Below are positions 48,722-59,201 of a stretch of 64,000 nt of DNA, piece by piece. Every line of letters starts with the position of its first letter. Position 1 is the stretch's first letter. The DNA lies in assembly GCA_034638255.1 (NCBI GenBank), contig JAWPGT010000056.1, forward strand, positions 62,001 to 126,000. The letters run 5' to 3'. A program made the position numbers and the translations under genes. Under the pieces are notes generated by a model, which was not told the DNA's origin, ran no database searches, and saw nothing but the letters and a program-made list of their open reading frames with translations. This DNA comes from Coprinus comatus. Lineage: Eukaryota; Basidiomycota; Agaricomycetes; Agaricales; Agaricaceae.

Positions 48722-49231
48722 GGACAAAAGGACTGAGCTTTAAAACTGGGTTGAGAATAAAAGCTGCAATAAGTACCTCTTGATCTGAATTTGCCCATTG
48801 TTTCTTAATACTCTGTATAACTGAGTTGCAAATAACCAAATCTGTGCTATCAGTCTTTGAGAGATTTGAGTAATGATGAATTAATGAACCAAATGTCATC
48901 AAAACTTCATTGAGATAGCAAAATGAGGCTTGTGTAATATTGGCAGCAATAGCAAGTAGTTCAAGATGATTTTTGATTCTATAAGAACAAAATAAATATA
49001 TTGTTCTAATCCTAAAAATATGGATAATACTTACCTGATAATGGAATGCCAGAAAAGTGGATTTTGAATTGTTTTTATAACTTGTTCAGCTTTGCAATGT
49101 GATGCAGTGGGGAAAGAAAATGGAATAATCAAATGATGTTATGGTTCCTTCATTAAATCTTTAATTATCATAAATTCAAGTGATGGGTGGAGATCAAGAA
49201 GTCATTATAGGCAAGGTAAAATGCAGTCCAT

Positions 49232-50173
49232 CATGTTGTTAAATACTGAAAATACTGAGTGGTGTGACCCTTGGCTTTAGCATGTGTGCTGCACCTCCAG
49301 AATTTGTACAAGGTCAATTTACGAATTTCCAGGAGACTTCTGGCAGAGTTTCCAGAAGACCAGAAAAGTAAGAGTATAGACAGTTGAGATGATACAGAGA
49401 GTTAAGAGTTGTCAGAATGGTAGAATGTGGTGAAGAGAATGTGAGGAGTAATGAGAGGGAGTAAAGCTCAGACACAGACACAGACACAGAAAGAAGGGAA
49501 TTGATTGGATGGTTTGGCTAAGACATGAGGGACTTATATATCTACCAGAACAAAGAACAACCAAAAGGGGAGAACAATAAGGACCCTTGCCAGCACACAA
49601 AGGGAATATGTAAGTAACATAATAAAGGGAAAAGAACATTATGAAAGAGTCCAGAACATCAGGATAAGATAAGTGGAGTGATTAGGAAAGATGGATAAGA
49701 TAAGGAGATATCTGGGAAAAACCTAACAAGAGTATATCAAGTCAATTCTGAAACTGAGGAAATACAAGAATAGTACTAGACAATTTATATGAAATGCCAT
49801 AACAAATATAAAAGGTAACAAGGAACAATGGAAATCTGAATCAATGATGAAATACAAATGGAGATAGATAAAATGGAAGACAGAAAGTGATGGCATATTA
49901 TTGGAGAATTAAGAAGCATAGAAAACACATGGAAATGTCAAACTAAACTGAATAGAATTGATAACTGAAGAATAAAGCAAGATAAGAAAACCCAGAATTT
50001 CCAGAGGATGGAGAAGTCCCTTTGAATAGATAATAAACAATGGAACTTCTGGAAGTTAGGAAATTAGGAAGATCAGAAATCCAGAGATTAGATATCTAAT
50101 TGGAAATGTGATATGTGGACTTGGCAGAATTCAGGGTTAGTGGTCATGTGACAGAACAGAATATGACACATGT
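49232..50173. repeat. Target duplication CATGT around solo LTR copy 2
   Basis: CATGT at 49232-49236 and at 50169-50173; its removal re-joins the hAT block ending VPT to WTAFYLAY. Confidence 0.85.
49237..50168 (-). mobile_element. Solo LTR, copy 2 (932 bp, opposite orientation)
   Basis: Same family as copy 1, inverted. Begins TGTTAAATACTGAAAATAC and ends GAATATGACA on the + strand. Flanked by the 5-bp duplication CATGT at 49232-49236 and 50169-50173. Almost every CpG of copy 1 appears here as TpG or CpA. It contains an extra block at about 49405-49735, including an 'acagac' microsatellite at about 49471-49490. Confidence 0.88.
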
Positions 50174-50615
50174 TGGAACAGGTCATATTACTGTTAATGG
50201 TGTATTTATTGGAGAATATCTTCTTGAAACCTCATGAAATATTCCAAGAACCTGAGTTTTGCTATGAAGCCATATTATAACTTCATTTGCTTCATCAGCA
50301 ACATGTAGGAACTTGACCCTTTGTGTCTTGAAATAGTCTCCAACAATTAGATTAACCTAAATAATTTTTATTAGAAAAATAGATAATATTATAAGAAAAA
50401 CTTACTTGATGAGCATAACAATCTGGAGTAACTAAGTGTGGAAACTAATCTCAAAGCATTTTTCTTGCTTTTCAGGACTTGCCTGAAGCATCTGTTGTAC
50501 ATGCAATAACTGTTAAATGTAAGGGGACCTTCCTCACTGACCCTTACACCGACACACTGACTACCAACCGATCCTCCGATGTTCTGACTTCCATCAGAAC
50601 ACCTCCCAACTTCAC

Positions 50616-50854
50616 TGTTAAAACAAGAGCGTAGTGTATGAAACATGGGTAGGTACAACTCTGGACTTACTGAGGGTGTTGGTTGTTAGTAGAAAAGGAA
50701 CTGAAGTATATAATGCAAGAGTACAATCTTATATATATATTTACAGTGGTCCGTGCGAGAATATACTAGGTCACATGATATAGATCATGAAGATATATTC
50801 ATCAAGCGTGATGCCATACGAGAATGTCATGATAGAACTAATAATAGTTCAACA
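50616..50854 (-). repeat. 3' LTR of truncated copia
   Basis: Homologous to the 220-bp LTRs at 7027 and 13084, with many substitutions and insertions such as 'gatcatgaagatatat' near 50785. Confidence 0.9.
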
Positions 50855-50890
50855 CTCCCCTGAATACGAACATGGCAGCTATGAAGCGCC

Positions 50891-52180
50891 TTATGTTGGG
50901 ACCATATTATTTGAGTGCTTGGCAGCGCTATATGTGGGATTAGAAAACTCCAACCCGTAATAGTTATCATGGAAGTATTCAAACTTCACATGTCCGAGAT
51001 TCTTCGTGAGAAGATCTGCAGGGTTCTCAGTGCCTGGGATAAAATAGAGCTGAACCTTCTTTTCATCAATTACTTGACGAATGAAGTGGAAAATAATGTC
51101 TATGTGTTTTGATCTCTTTTCGACAGCAGGGTTTTGCGCGATAAAGAGAGAGCCCATATTGTCTCCACAAATATCCATTGGTTCATTGTTGTGTAAACCA
51201 AGTTCAGTCATTAGGCTTCTGATCCAGATGGACTGACGACTACAATCGGAAATAGCCATGTACTCAGCCTCTGTGGACAATAATGCAATAGTCTTCTGTG
51301 ATCGACTGACCCAGGCTACTGGACAGGATGCAACAGTGGACAGATAACCAGTTTGGGATCTTTGAGTAGAAGGATCACTAGCCCAATCAGAATCACTGTA
51401 AGCGATGAAGCCCTCATTACCAGAACCATCAAGTGTCATTCGGTATTCCCGAGTCGCTAGTAGGTATCTACAAATATAGAGAGCTCTACGTAAATGTTCT
51501 TCCATAGGGTTATGAGAATGTTGACTAAGCTTAGTCACAGCGAACGAAATGTCCGGACGTGTGCCAATAGCAATGTACAACAGTGATCCGATCACCTGTT
51601 GGTACCTAGAACAGATGGAGGAGTTGATCGGCTTGTCGTTAGGAACTGGATAGTACCCTTCTGGCAGCGGAGTTCGCGCTGGCTTGGTGTCACGGTCAGA
51701 GCCAGTGACTTTAAACCTTTCCAGGATCTTTTCTAAATAAGCCCATTGATCAAGATAGATCTTTTGATTTGCTCGATCTCTCCTGATGCGCATACTGAGA
51801 AATTCTTTGACTTCTCCAAGGTTGCGGCATTCCCACTTTTTCATGAACTCTCCTTTAAGCTTTTTAAGCAGGGCAGAGTCATTTCCCATAAAAAGTATGT
51901 CGTCAACATACATGACAGCAATGACAAACTTGCCATCTTTTCGATGATAAATATAGATACCGGCATCGGATTCACATCGCTTGAAACCTAGTTTGTTCAT
52001 GGAAGATGCCATCTCTTTCCACCAGGCCAAGCCAGCTTGTTTAAGGCCGTACAATGCACGTTGTAACCTCCACACCATATGTTCCTTGCCCTTAAGTTTG
52101 AAACCTTTGGGTTGATCCATATAGATTTCCTCATCCAGTTTGCCATAGAGATATGCTGTCTTTACATCGACAGACTCCAT
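50891..52180 (-). pseudogene. Copia pol fragment (RT C-terminal part and RNase H), open frame
   Basis: About 430 codons without a stop: VDVKTAYLYG, LYGLKQAG, MYVDDILFMG, then RNase H with AYSDSDWASD, STEAEYMA and RSKHIDI. At the site where the intact element has TGA this copy has CAA (Gln). It has no promoter or start of its own; the frame begins at the truncation point. Confidence 0.88.
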
Positions 52181-52189
52181 CAGCAAAAT

Positions 52190-52540
52190 ATCTATATACT
52201 TCTTTGACTTGGGGCTTGAGTGACTTTGTTTTGACTTTGTATCAAAATTTCAAGTAAATTCAAAGGTAATACCAAGTACCACAGGACATACAAGGATACA
52301 AGTCTATAAAGTGGTAAAGTTGTCAATAGTATAAGGCACAAAGGTCATACAAGGTAATAAGGTGTAAAGGTACAAAGTTCGTAAGGGTTGAAGTTACCAA
52401 GTTCATTAAGGGTTCAAAGTACTTCAAGTCCATCAAGGGTTTAAGTCAGATCAAGGGTTCAAGTCATCAAGTCCATCAAGGGTTCAAGTCGTCAAGATTG
52501 TCAAGTTACCAAGCTTGTCAATATATAGTTCCAAAATGTA
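52190..52540. repeat. Degenerate CAAGGGTTCAAGT-type satellite
   Basis: Repeated short words 'tcaagggttcaagt', 'catcaagt' and 'aaggt' with variable spacing directly beside the copia truncation point. No coding content. Confidence 0.75.
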
Positions 52541-53801
52541 CAAGCTAACAGTTGTTGTTATTCTTAACATTACACCAGTTGATATTTCAAACTTTGAATA
52601 GGATAATTAAAAATAAAGCATACAAAAAATCAAATACAAAAAGTATCTACTGAAAATCAAACTACAATATCAAACATTGCGTGATCAATATATCTATTAA
52701 CATAAAAATGTGACCAGTGATCAAGAACATGAGGAGGCAGTACTTTAGGAATAAATTTATGGTCATGTACAGGTAGAAGGTGTGATGCACGAAAAATAAG
52801 GGAGAGAGGGATAATACGTGAATCTGAGTAGTTCCCCTTTGTAACAATCCACATCCCAGTCTCATGGTCAGGTTTGGAGTCCTTGAATTTGTAGTCAGTA
52901 ATAAGAGCACACTGGTGCTCCTGTCTATCAAATGTAAACATGAAAAAAAGCCATACACATGCAAGTGTTAAACCACTGGTAATTGTCTCAGCCAAAGGAT
53001 TATCTTTGACAAAGACAGTATCATAACGGCCAGGACCACCCCTCCATGTATTGAGTGCACGAATTCGTTCCTGTCGCATGCCTTTTGATCCTGCATAATC
53101 AGTAGGGGCATAGAATGAAGCAAGAGAGGAGGGGTAGACCGAAATTTTAATTGATTTGCAATCTTCGAGAGTAGAGTAGGAATGTGAATACACTTGTAGA
53201 AACTGATGGAGGTTGGTTGGAAGAGGGACTTTTGTGATATGGGATGTTAGAGTTTGGAGAGGTACAAGTTGATCTGTACAATGTACGACATGGTTAAGTA
53301 AATTATATGGAAGAAATAATATAAAATACTTTACGAGTACACGTTTTTGCTAGCTGAATTGTTGGTTCACAACGAGCAGTGTTTGGAGTTAACACATCAT
53401 CATCATCATATGTATTTGCTTCCTTTAACTCTGTGAAATCATGTTTGAGCATGCAACCAAGAAAATTATACAAAGTAAAAAGCTTACCCAAGCTTGATTT
53501 ATCTTTATCATCAAGCATTTTGTGTTTTACAAACATAGCACGAGCCTTCAATAGTTGGCTCCATCGAGTGTTCCATTTGAGTATTTGACCTAAAGCCTGG
53601 AAACGATTGGTGTGCTGATAAGGGTCTTTTACAGCATCAATATGTTTTTTTTCGGTTATTGACGAGCAAAGACCATTGAGAGCTCCAAAGGCTCAAATGC
53701 ATGGTGCATAGTGGACCATCGAGTGTTGTCGAGGTGGAATGGAATCCTTCTTCTGGATACCAGCCTTAACGAAGACATCGCGAGCATCATGAAATCTAAC
53801 A

Positions 53802-53806
53802 AGTGC
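53802..53806. repeat. Gypsy target site duplication AGTGC (left)
   Basis: Matches 62072-62076 at the other end. Confidence 0.92.
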
Positions 53807-54440
53807 TGTTATGACCACGAACCGTTAAGCTGAACACTCCTGGAACTTAAACGCTAGAGTGCAGTCGTGTAGGAACGTGCGATCAATAAACACTCTGCTG
53901 CAATCTCAAGGCCTTTCAACCTAGTGACCGAGAGGTATGGAGACAGAGATGTATAAGGGCTACAACAGAAGAGATTAAAGCTTGAGGCTTTAATCGTCTA
54001 CTACATCGAGTATTTATACTATTCTAGGGATGTACCTAATAATAGCTACTAACTAATTATAACCTAATACTCGTCATCGCTTTATAATCTACTCCATACA
54101 CAATGCTAGAACTGTCAACAGGAGTAGGTGAGACATCGGGGTCGGGGACTATTTACTCCATATACAATGAAAGATTAGTCAACAGGAGTAAAATGACGAA
54201 ACAGATAACTAATACTGGAGCTGGGGAAATGTATACTTCTAAGCATAAGTGGAGTCCATACTTAGTTCGACGTTAGGTCATAACGATGTCATAGTGATGT
54301 CACTGTGATGTCACCGGGGAATGGTATGTCAAGCGGAGTCGTCCATGGTGTCGTCATTGGGAATGAGTTCGGGGAAGATGGCGAACAAGTCTTCCTCGGT
54401 GGTGGTGGTACGGGCCGGTGGTTTGGGTGGACTCGTAACA
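53807..54440 (-). repeat. Gypsy 3' LTR (left end)
   Basis: TG...CA ends. Contains an internal near-duplicate (54091-54126 and 54146-54190; 'ctccata.acaatg' to 'gtcaacaggagta'). The stop codon of the third ORF (54329) lies inside it. Confidence 0.93.
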
Positions 54441-55658
54441 TTACTTCCTTCCTTAAGGGGAATGTCCTCATTCTCAACTTCAGAGGTCTCTGCAAGGGGA
54501 GCCAGTGATGTTGGCCTCGGCGACGGGGTCGTAGTCTTCTCCAAAGTCTCGTCCAAAGTCTTCTTGATTTGATCCAGTACTCTGGCGTGAGTGGCGGCGT
54601 GCTTGGCGAGAGTGGGAATGGCATCGATGATGTCTTTCACTGCGAGATCCAGTCGGAATCGGGGTACGGGGTCCTGTCGATCGTGAGCGGCGTATCTCTG
54701 GTGGTTCATGAATGCTAGGACGCGTTGTCCCTCGATTGATTGGTCGTTGTGTCGGTTGCTGTTGTAAAAGTGTCCTATCTCCTTGTAGAATGTTACTGTC
54801 CGTTTTATCGGCAGGGCGGAGTTTAGGGTTTTGGATGTAGTGCTCCTCAATAACGGAGGTCGGGATGGTGTTGGAAGGGAGGCCTTTGTACTTGTTGCGG
54901 GAGCAATGCTTGGCATAGTGGCCTGGAGCAGTTTGCTTACAGTGGTTGCAGAAGTAACTTTCGCAATGTGGTAGGAAGTGGTTATGTCCGTTACATGCAG
55001 GGCACCGACGCTGTGTGGATTTAATTGGTGGCATGTATGGGGTCTGGGGACATTGGCTGGGAACGTTTGGTGGGATAGTAGGTTGGTCAGGTAGTAGCTT
55101 TCCTGAGTGGTCAGGTTCCGGGCCCATTGTTCGAGCATGTAGTGGTTCCTGAGGAGTGGTGTGAGTCGCTTCCGAGTCTCTAGAAAGGATTCCGTCCCTT
55201 CGAGTCTCAAGGTTGCTAGTGCTAACATATCGTGGTCCAAAACTAACGCTGAAGAGCGAAGGTCTTGAATTTCGGGATCTGTCAAGATCCTGGAAAAGCT
55301 GGTGGAGGCTAGCATGCTCTGGTTGTGAAAAACCATTCGATTGGAGTTTTTGACAAGTGTGGGCCAAGGTGTCCCAAAGGTACAGTTCCTTAGCTCTTTG
55401 AGGAAAGTAAGCAGATAGGTCTTCCCGAAGGGTGTGAAGGAGTGTGCGGCGTTCAGAGTTGTTTCGATGAACGGATTCGAGGTCAGCGATGTATGTTTCG
55501 CATGATAGTCGGAATCGAACAAGCTGAGTGTCAGGGGAATACGGGAGAGGGATGCGTGTGGTGGAACCATTGGCAGGAGCCAAGGTTTGGGTTGGGAGTA
55601 CGGTGGAGGGGGCATTGGTGATAGTAGTGATGGGTGTATTGGGAGGAGAGTAGAGCAT
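54329..55658 (-). CDS. Third gypsy ORF with CCHC-like zinc knuckle, two-frame
   Basis: Starts at the ATG at 55658, 16 nt after the pol stop codon. Frame B (55658 to about 54840) reads as a real protein: ALPYSPDTQ-type leader, RFRLSCETYIADLESVHRN, LREDLSAYFPQRAKELYLWD, then CPACNGHNHFLPHC and CNHCKQTAPGHYAKHC, a C-x2-C-x5-GH-x4-C knuckle. From about 54810 the protein-like frame is A: TVTFYKEIGHFYNSNRHND, FMNHQRYAAHDRQDPV, RFRLDLAVKDIIDAIPTLAK, and an acidic tail ending at 54329 inside the LTR. A frame switch is needed. An intron at 54940-54796 (GTAAGC...CAG, 145 nt) would join the frames but delete the knuckle; a frameshift would keep it. Role unknown; it sits where retroviruses have env but has no signal peptide or membrane segment. 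Confidence 0.65.
54441..54454 (-). promoter_or_regulatory. Probable gypsy polypurine tract
   Basis: Minus strand reads AAGGAAGGAAGTAA directly before the 3' LTR; purine-rich with one T, in the expected place. Confidence 0.6.
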
Positions 55659-55674
55659 TGAACTGGGGATTTGG

Positions 55675-58600
55675 TCAAAGTCTATGTCTCTCTTTATAAC
55701 TTTTTAGGATTGCTCCTGAATTGGTAAGATTCGATTCAGGCTCCCAAGAATCTTCCGTAGAAGAGTATCCTTTCCAATGAACAAGATACCGTCTTGTCCT
55801 CGGGGTTCCTCGGTGGTTCAGGATATTTTCGACTTCGTATTCTTCTTCTCCATTTACGATATCTGGAGGTGGTGCTGTAAACATTTTGCCATATACGTCA
55901 TTCTCTTTGACAGGAGTGAGGAGTTGGATATGGAATTTGTTGTGGATCCTCCACGTCATTGGTAACTCTAGCTCGTAGGTGGTTGTTCCTATTTTGCGTA
56001 GAATTTTGAAGGGGCCTTCTCGGCGCTGTGCCATTTTCTTCGATTTGTATTTGATTTGGAGGTTTCTGTTATCGAGCCAGACCCGTTGTCCTGGTTCTAG
56101 GGTTGGTAATGGTCTGTTCGATCGAGCGGCCATAAGTTGACGCATATGTTCATGAGCTTCTTGAGCCTGTTCTCTTGTTTGTTTGAGGTACTCAAATCGG
56201 GATGAGATAGATGGGATGTTTGAGGGTTCTTCCGTAGTATGGAATGTTTTTGGTGCATAGCCATACATTAGTTCGAATGGGGTTTGAGTGCGACCAGCAT
56301 GGGTACGGGAATTGTGTGTAAATTCGAGGATAGGCAGTGCTCGTGCCCAGGAGTTGGGATTTGCAGAGCAATAGATGGATAAGAATAGTTCGATCTCTTG
56401 ATTGAATCTTTCGGTTGATCCGTCGGATTGAGGATGATAGGCGGTCGAGTATGCGGGTTCTATATTTAGTTTTGAATAGAATTCTTGCATTGACTTGGCG
56501 ATGAATTGGGGTCCTCGATCTGAGATAACCTTTTCGGGAGTTCCGAATTTGGCGAATAACCGTTCTATCAATAGCTCGGCTATGTCATCGGCTGTGGCTG
56601 TTTTCGCAGTAGGAATAATTAATATCCCCTTTGTAAGTCCATGGTCCACTATGGACAATATAGAGTCATAGGGGCCGTCTGGAGGTAGATCCGTTATCAT
56701 GTCCATGGAGATTTGGGTGAATGGACGGATGGAAGCGGGTCCTTTTATGGGTTGTAAAGGTGCTTTGAGTGGGTGGCGATTGATCTTGTATTGTTGACAA
56801 GTTCCACAACCTTGAACGTAGTTGTGTACGAACGAGTTCATACCGGGCCAGTAACAGTATTGCTTTAGTTTTTGTAAAGTTTCTGTAATTCCTGGGTGTC
56901 CAGCGGTGATATGGTCGTGTACTCTTTGTAAAAGGGAACGTCGAAGAAGAAGATCATCGGGGATGACAATCTTATTCTGATAGCGGAGGAAACCATCGTC
57001 ATCGATGACGTATGTTTCAGGAATGGACGATGATCGTTGTTGAGTGACGTCTTTTATTTTCTGACCGATGAGGTCATCAATAATGGAGATTGACGTTTCT
57101 TGTAGATCGGTGGAGAATAATGACGGGGGTAATGCAGTTACGTCATGATTGTCGTCTCCAATCGGTACGTGATCAGGTCGTCGGGATAGATGATCGGCGG
57201 GACCATTTTTCTTGCCGGGAATATGTCGGATTTCAATGTTGAATCGTTGCATGTACGCTGTCCATCGTGCTTGTCGTCGGTTGAGATCTTGAGGGTTCTT
57301 CCAACGTTTAAGGTTTTCGTGATCAGACCATACAATGGTTTTGTGTGGTGATCCTTCGAAGTAGTGTCTCCACTCTGTGAGTGCTCGAATTATTGCGAGG
57401 AATTCTTGTTCTGAGCAATGATAGTTTCGTTCGGCGGGATTGAAACTTCGGCTGTGATAAGCAACTGGGTGCTTGACTCCATTGGTGTCTCGTTGTAGTA
57501 GGACAGCTCCTGTTGCGTATAGGGATGCATCGCATTCTATTTCAAACGGTTTAGTTTGATCGGCAACTGTGAGGATGGGCTGTGTGAGAAATCGCGCTTT
57601 CAGATCTTCGAATGAAGACTGGCATTCGGATGTCCAATCGAATACTTTAGTATTAGACATAAGAGCGTTAAGCGGATGTGCGAGGTTGGAGTAGTTTCGA
57701 ATGAATTTGCGGTAGAAGTTGCAAAATCCAATGAACTTGCGAACGTCTCGTACTGATTTGGGTACGGGCCATTGTTGGATGCCTTGTAATTTTGCGGGGT
57801 CCATGGCGACGTTGTTGGGAGTGATGATTACACCGAGATACTCGAGGTGTTGTTTTTCGAATTCGCATTTCTCTGTTTTGAGAAATAGATCATTCTTTAG
57901 GAGGATTCGTAGTACTTCTTTAGTGATACGGCGAAGTTCCTCTTTAGTTTTGGCATGAATGAGGATATCATCCATATAGACAATGACTTCTCCATCATCT
58001 ATCAGCTTTCTAAACAATGAGTCCATCATTGCTTGGAAGGTAGCTGGCGAGTTGCACATTCCAAAGAACATGACTGTGGGTTCGAAAAGTCCTTTAGTTG
58101 TTTTAAAAGCTCCTTTCCATTGATCTCCATCTTTTATGTGGATATTGTTATATCCTAGACGAACATCAAGTTTTGTGAACCATTTCGAATCTCTCAATTT
58201 GTCGAGTATTGATGAGATGAGGGGAATGGGATATGCGTTTTTGATAGTGTGTTGATTTAGATATCTGTAATCTTGACAGGGCCGTAGTTTTCCATCTTTC
58301 TTTCCTACAAAGAAGAAGGGGGAGGCCATAGGTGATTTTGAAGGTCGAATGTAACCTTTTTCAAGATTCTCTTTTAAGAAGGTGTCGAGTTCCTTCTCTT
58401 CTAGAGGTGATAACCGATATGGTTTAATTGAACGAGCTTCGAATGAATCTTCGAGTTCGATTTTATGATCCCAAGGTCGGGTTTGAGGAAAGCGTTCTGA
58501 TGCTTTCTTGTCAAAGAGTTTGTAGAATTCGGCGAACTCTTTAGGAACGACTTTCTTGGGGTCGTCTTGTTTCTTGTCACCAAATTGTTGAGCAATGGTG

Positions 58601-59199
58601 TTAGAGGATGATGTTTTGACGTTGATTTCAACTGAGTCTTCCTCGTCGAGGCAGATTTTGTTCAGTTGTGTGTCATCATCTGTAATGGTTTGAATTAGAT
58701 CAAGGTATATCTCGTCGCTTGATTCTTCTTCTCTCCATTTAAGTAATCTGTCAGACCAATTGATGTCTGGATTATTTTCCTGTAACCAGGGGAATCCTAA
58801 AATGATTCTAGGTTTTCCGAGACTGATTATTTTGGCTTCGATGGTTGTTTGTCGACCATTGACTGTACAGTTCAATGGGGAATAGAATGAACAAACACCA
58901 TTTTTGGTACCATCTGCATTGTAAGCAGTAATGGGTTTTAAGAGTTTCTTGACAGGCCATTGGTGTTGTTTAACCAAAGCTGGGTCAATAAAATTTCCTC
59001 CTGCTCCTGAGTCGATGAGGGCGAGGATATCCACGGTTTCTGAGTTGGCTACTGCACTGGAAGTTTGTGTGGGGGCGTAGATAGAGTTGGATCCATTTCC
59101 TCCGAGTTGTACAGCGTTGAGTGGAAGAGGAATAGAATATGATGATGTAGATGGGGCAGTAGACACAGATGGAAGAGAGTTAGACGTGGTGGCTAATCT
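55675..59199 (-). CDS. Gypsy pol polyprotein with chromodomain
   Basis: About 1,165 residues. Protease ALIDSGAGGNFID near the start; reverse transcriptase with KKDGKLRPCQDYRYLN, WFTKLDVRLGYNNI and YMDDILIHAK; RNase H with ECDASLYATGAVL; integrase zinc site HITAGHPG...CGTCQQYK, core ISMDMITDLP, ISDRGPQF and YHPQSDGSTERFNQE; C-terminal chromodomain EYEVENILNHR, YLVHWKGYSSTEDSWEPESN. The chromodomain probably guides integration to methylated-histone chromatin. No ATG begins the frame; it lies in the -1 frame relative to gag, overlapping the gag stop (59202), so it is presumably expressed by frameshifting or reinitiation. All catalytic motifs look intact. Stop at 55675. Confidence 0.93.
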   Translation of the reverse strand, partial: RLATTSNSLPSVSTAPSTSSYSIPLPLNAVQLGGNGSNSIYAPTQTSSAVANSETVDILALIDSGAGGNFIDPALVKQHQWPVKKLLKPITAYNADGTKNGVCSFYSPLNCTVNGRQTTIEAKIISLGKPRIILGFPWLQENNPDINWSDRLLKWREEESSDEIYLDLIQTITDDDTQLNKICLDEEDSVEINVKTSSSNTIAQQFGDKKQDDPKKVVPKEFAEFYKLFDKKASERFPQTRPWDHKIELEDSFEARSIKPYRLSPLEEKELDTFLKENLEKGYIRPSKSPMASPFFFVGKKDGKLRPCQDYRYLNQHTIKNAYPIPLISSILDKLRDSKWFTKLDVRLGYNNIHIKDGDQWKGAFKTTKGLFEPTVMFFGMCNSPATFQAMMDSLFRKLIDDGEVIVYMDDILIHAKTKEELRRITKEVLRILLKNDLFLKTEKCEFEKQHLEYLGVIITPNNVAMDPAKLQGIQQWPVPKSVRDVRKFIGFCNFYRKFIRNYSNLAHPLNALMSNTKVFDWTSECQSSFEDLKARFLTQPILTVADQTKPFEIECDASLYATGAVLLQRDTNGVKHPVAYHSRSFNPAERNYHCSEQEFLAIIRALTEWRHYFEGSPHKTIVWSDHENLKRWKNPQDLNRRQARWTAYMQRFNIEIRHIPGKKNGPADHLSRRPDHVPIGDDNHDVTALPPSLFSTDLQETSISIIDDLIGQKIKDVTQQRSSSIPETYVIDDDGFLRYQNKIVIPDDLLLRRSLLQRVHDHITAGHPGITETLQKLKQYCYWPGMNSFVHNYVQGCGTCQQYKINRHPLKAPLQPIKGPASIRPFTQISMDMITDLPPDGPYDSILSIVDHGLTKGILIIPTAKTATADDIAELLIERLFAKFGTPEKVISDRGPQFIAKSMQEFYSKLNIEPAYSTAYHPQSDGSTERFNQEIELFLSIYCSANPNSWARALPILEFTHNSRTHAGRTQTPFELMYGYAPKTFHTTEEPSNIPSISSRFEYLKQTREQAQEAHEHMRQLMAARSNRPLPTLEPGQRVWLDNRNLQIKYKSKKMAQRREGPFKILRKIGTTTYELELPMTWRIHNKFHIQLLTPVKENDVYGKMFTAPPPDIVNGEEEYEVENILNHRGTPRTRRYLVHWKGYSSTEDSWEPESNLTNSGAILKSYKERHRL

Positions 59200-59201
59200 C
59201 T

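Larger units (their letters stand above)
47156..50470 (-). pseudogene. hAT-family transposase relic, interrupted by two solo LTRs
   Basis: Reading leftward: HLVTPDCYAHQ (about 50440), VNLIVGDYFKTQ and WLHSKTQVLG (about 50360-50260), [solo LTR 50168-49237], WTAFYLAYNDFL (about 49228), IQSIKKQWANSDQEVLIAAF and ILNPVLKLSPF (about 48810-48730), [solo LTR 48716-48109], then PLTGLPKLTYY, ANSASC, LFSTFGLILTKL (about 47810-47720), the C-terminal dimerisation region, and a long tail to 47156. Order and motifs match hAT transposases. TGA codons stand where CGA is expected, before WTAFY and in the SASCxRLFS block; a TAG lies near 48050. It is dead, and very poor in CpG. Confidence 0.82.
50616..52180 (-). 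mobile_element. 5'-truncated copia element (relative of 7027-13303)
   Basis: Contains a complete 3' LTR (50616-50854, 239 bp, about 20 bp longer than the intact element's LTR by small indels), the polypurine tract (50855-50862), and the RT/RNase H part of pol. Homology to the intact copy stops abruptly at about 52180, within RT after ...TCGACAGACTC. No 5' LTR, gag, protease or integrase, so non-autonomous. No target duplication can be matched because the 5' end is missing. Confidence 0.92.

Noticed and set aside
49471..49490. acagac repeat as a CRISPR-like or functional array
   Set aside because: A short microsatellite inside an LTR with no spacers.
50530..50615. Sequence beside the truncated copia LTR as a possible primer binding site of a second element
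   Set aside because: It does not match the GGTTATGGGCCC site of the intact copia, and similarity to its leader is too weak.
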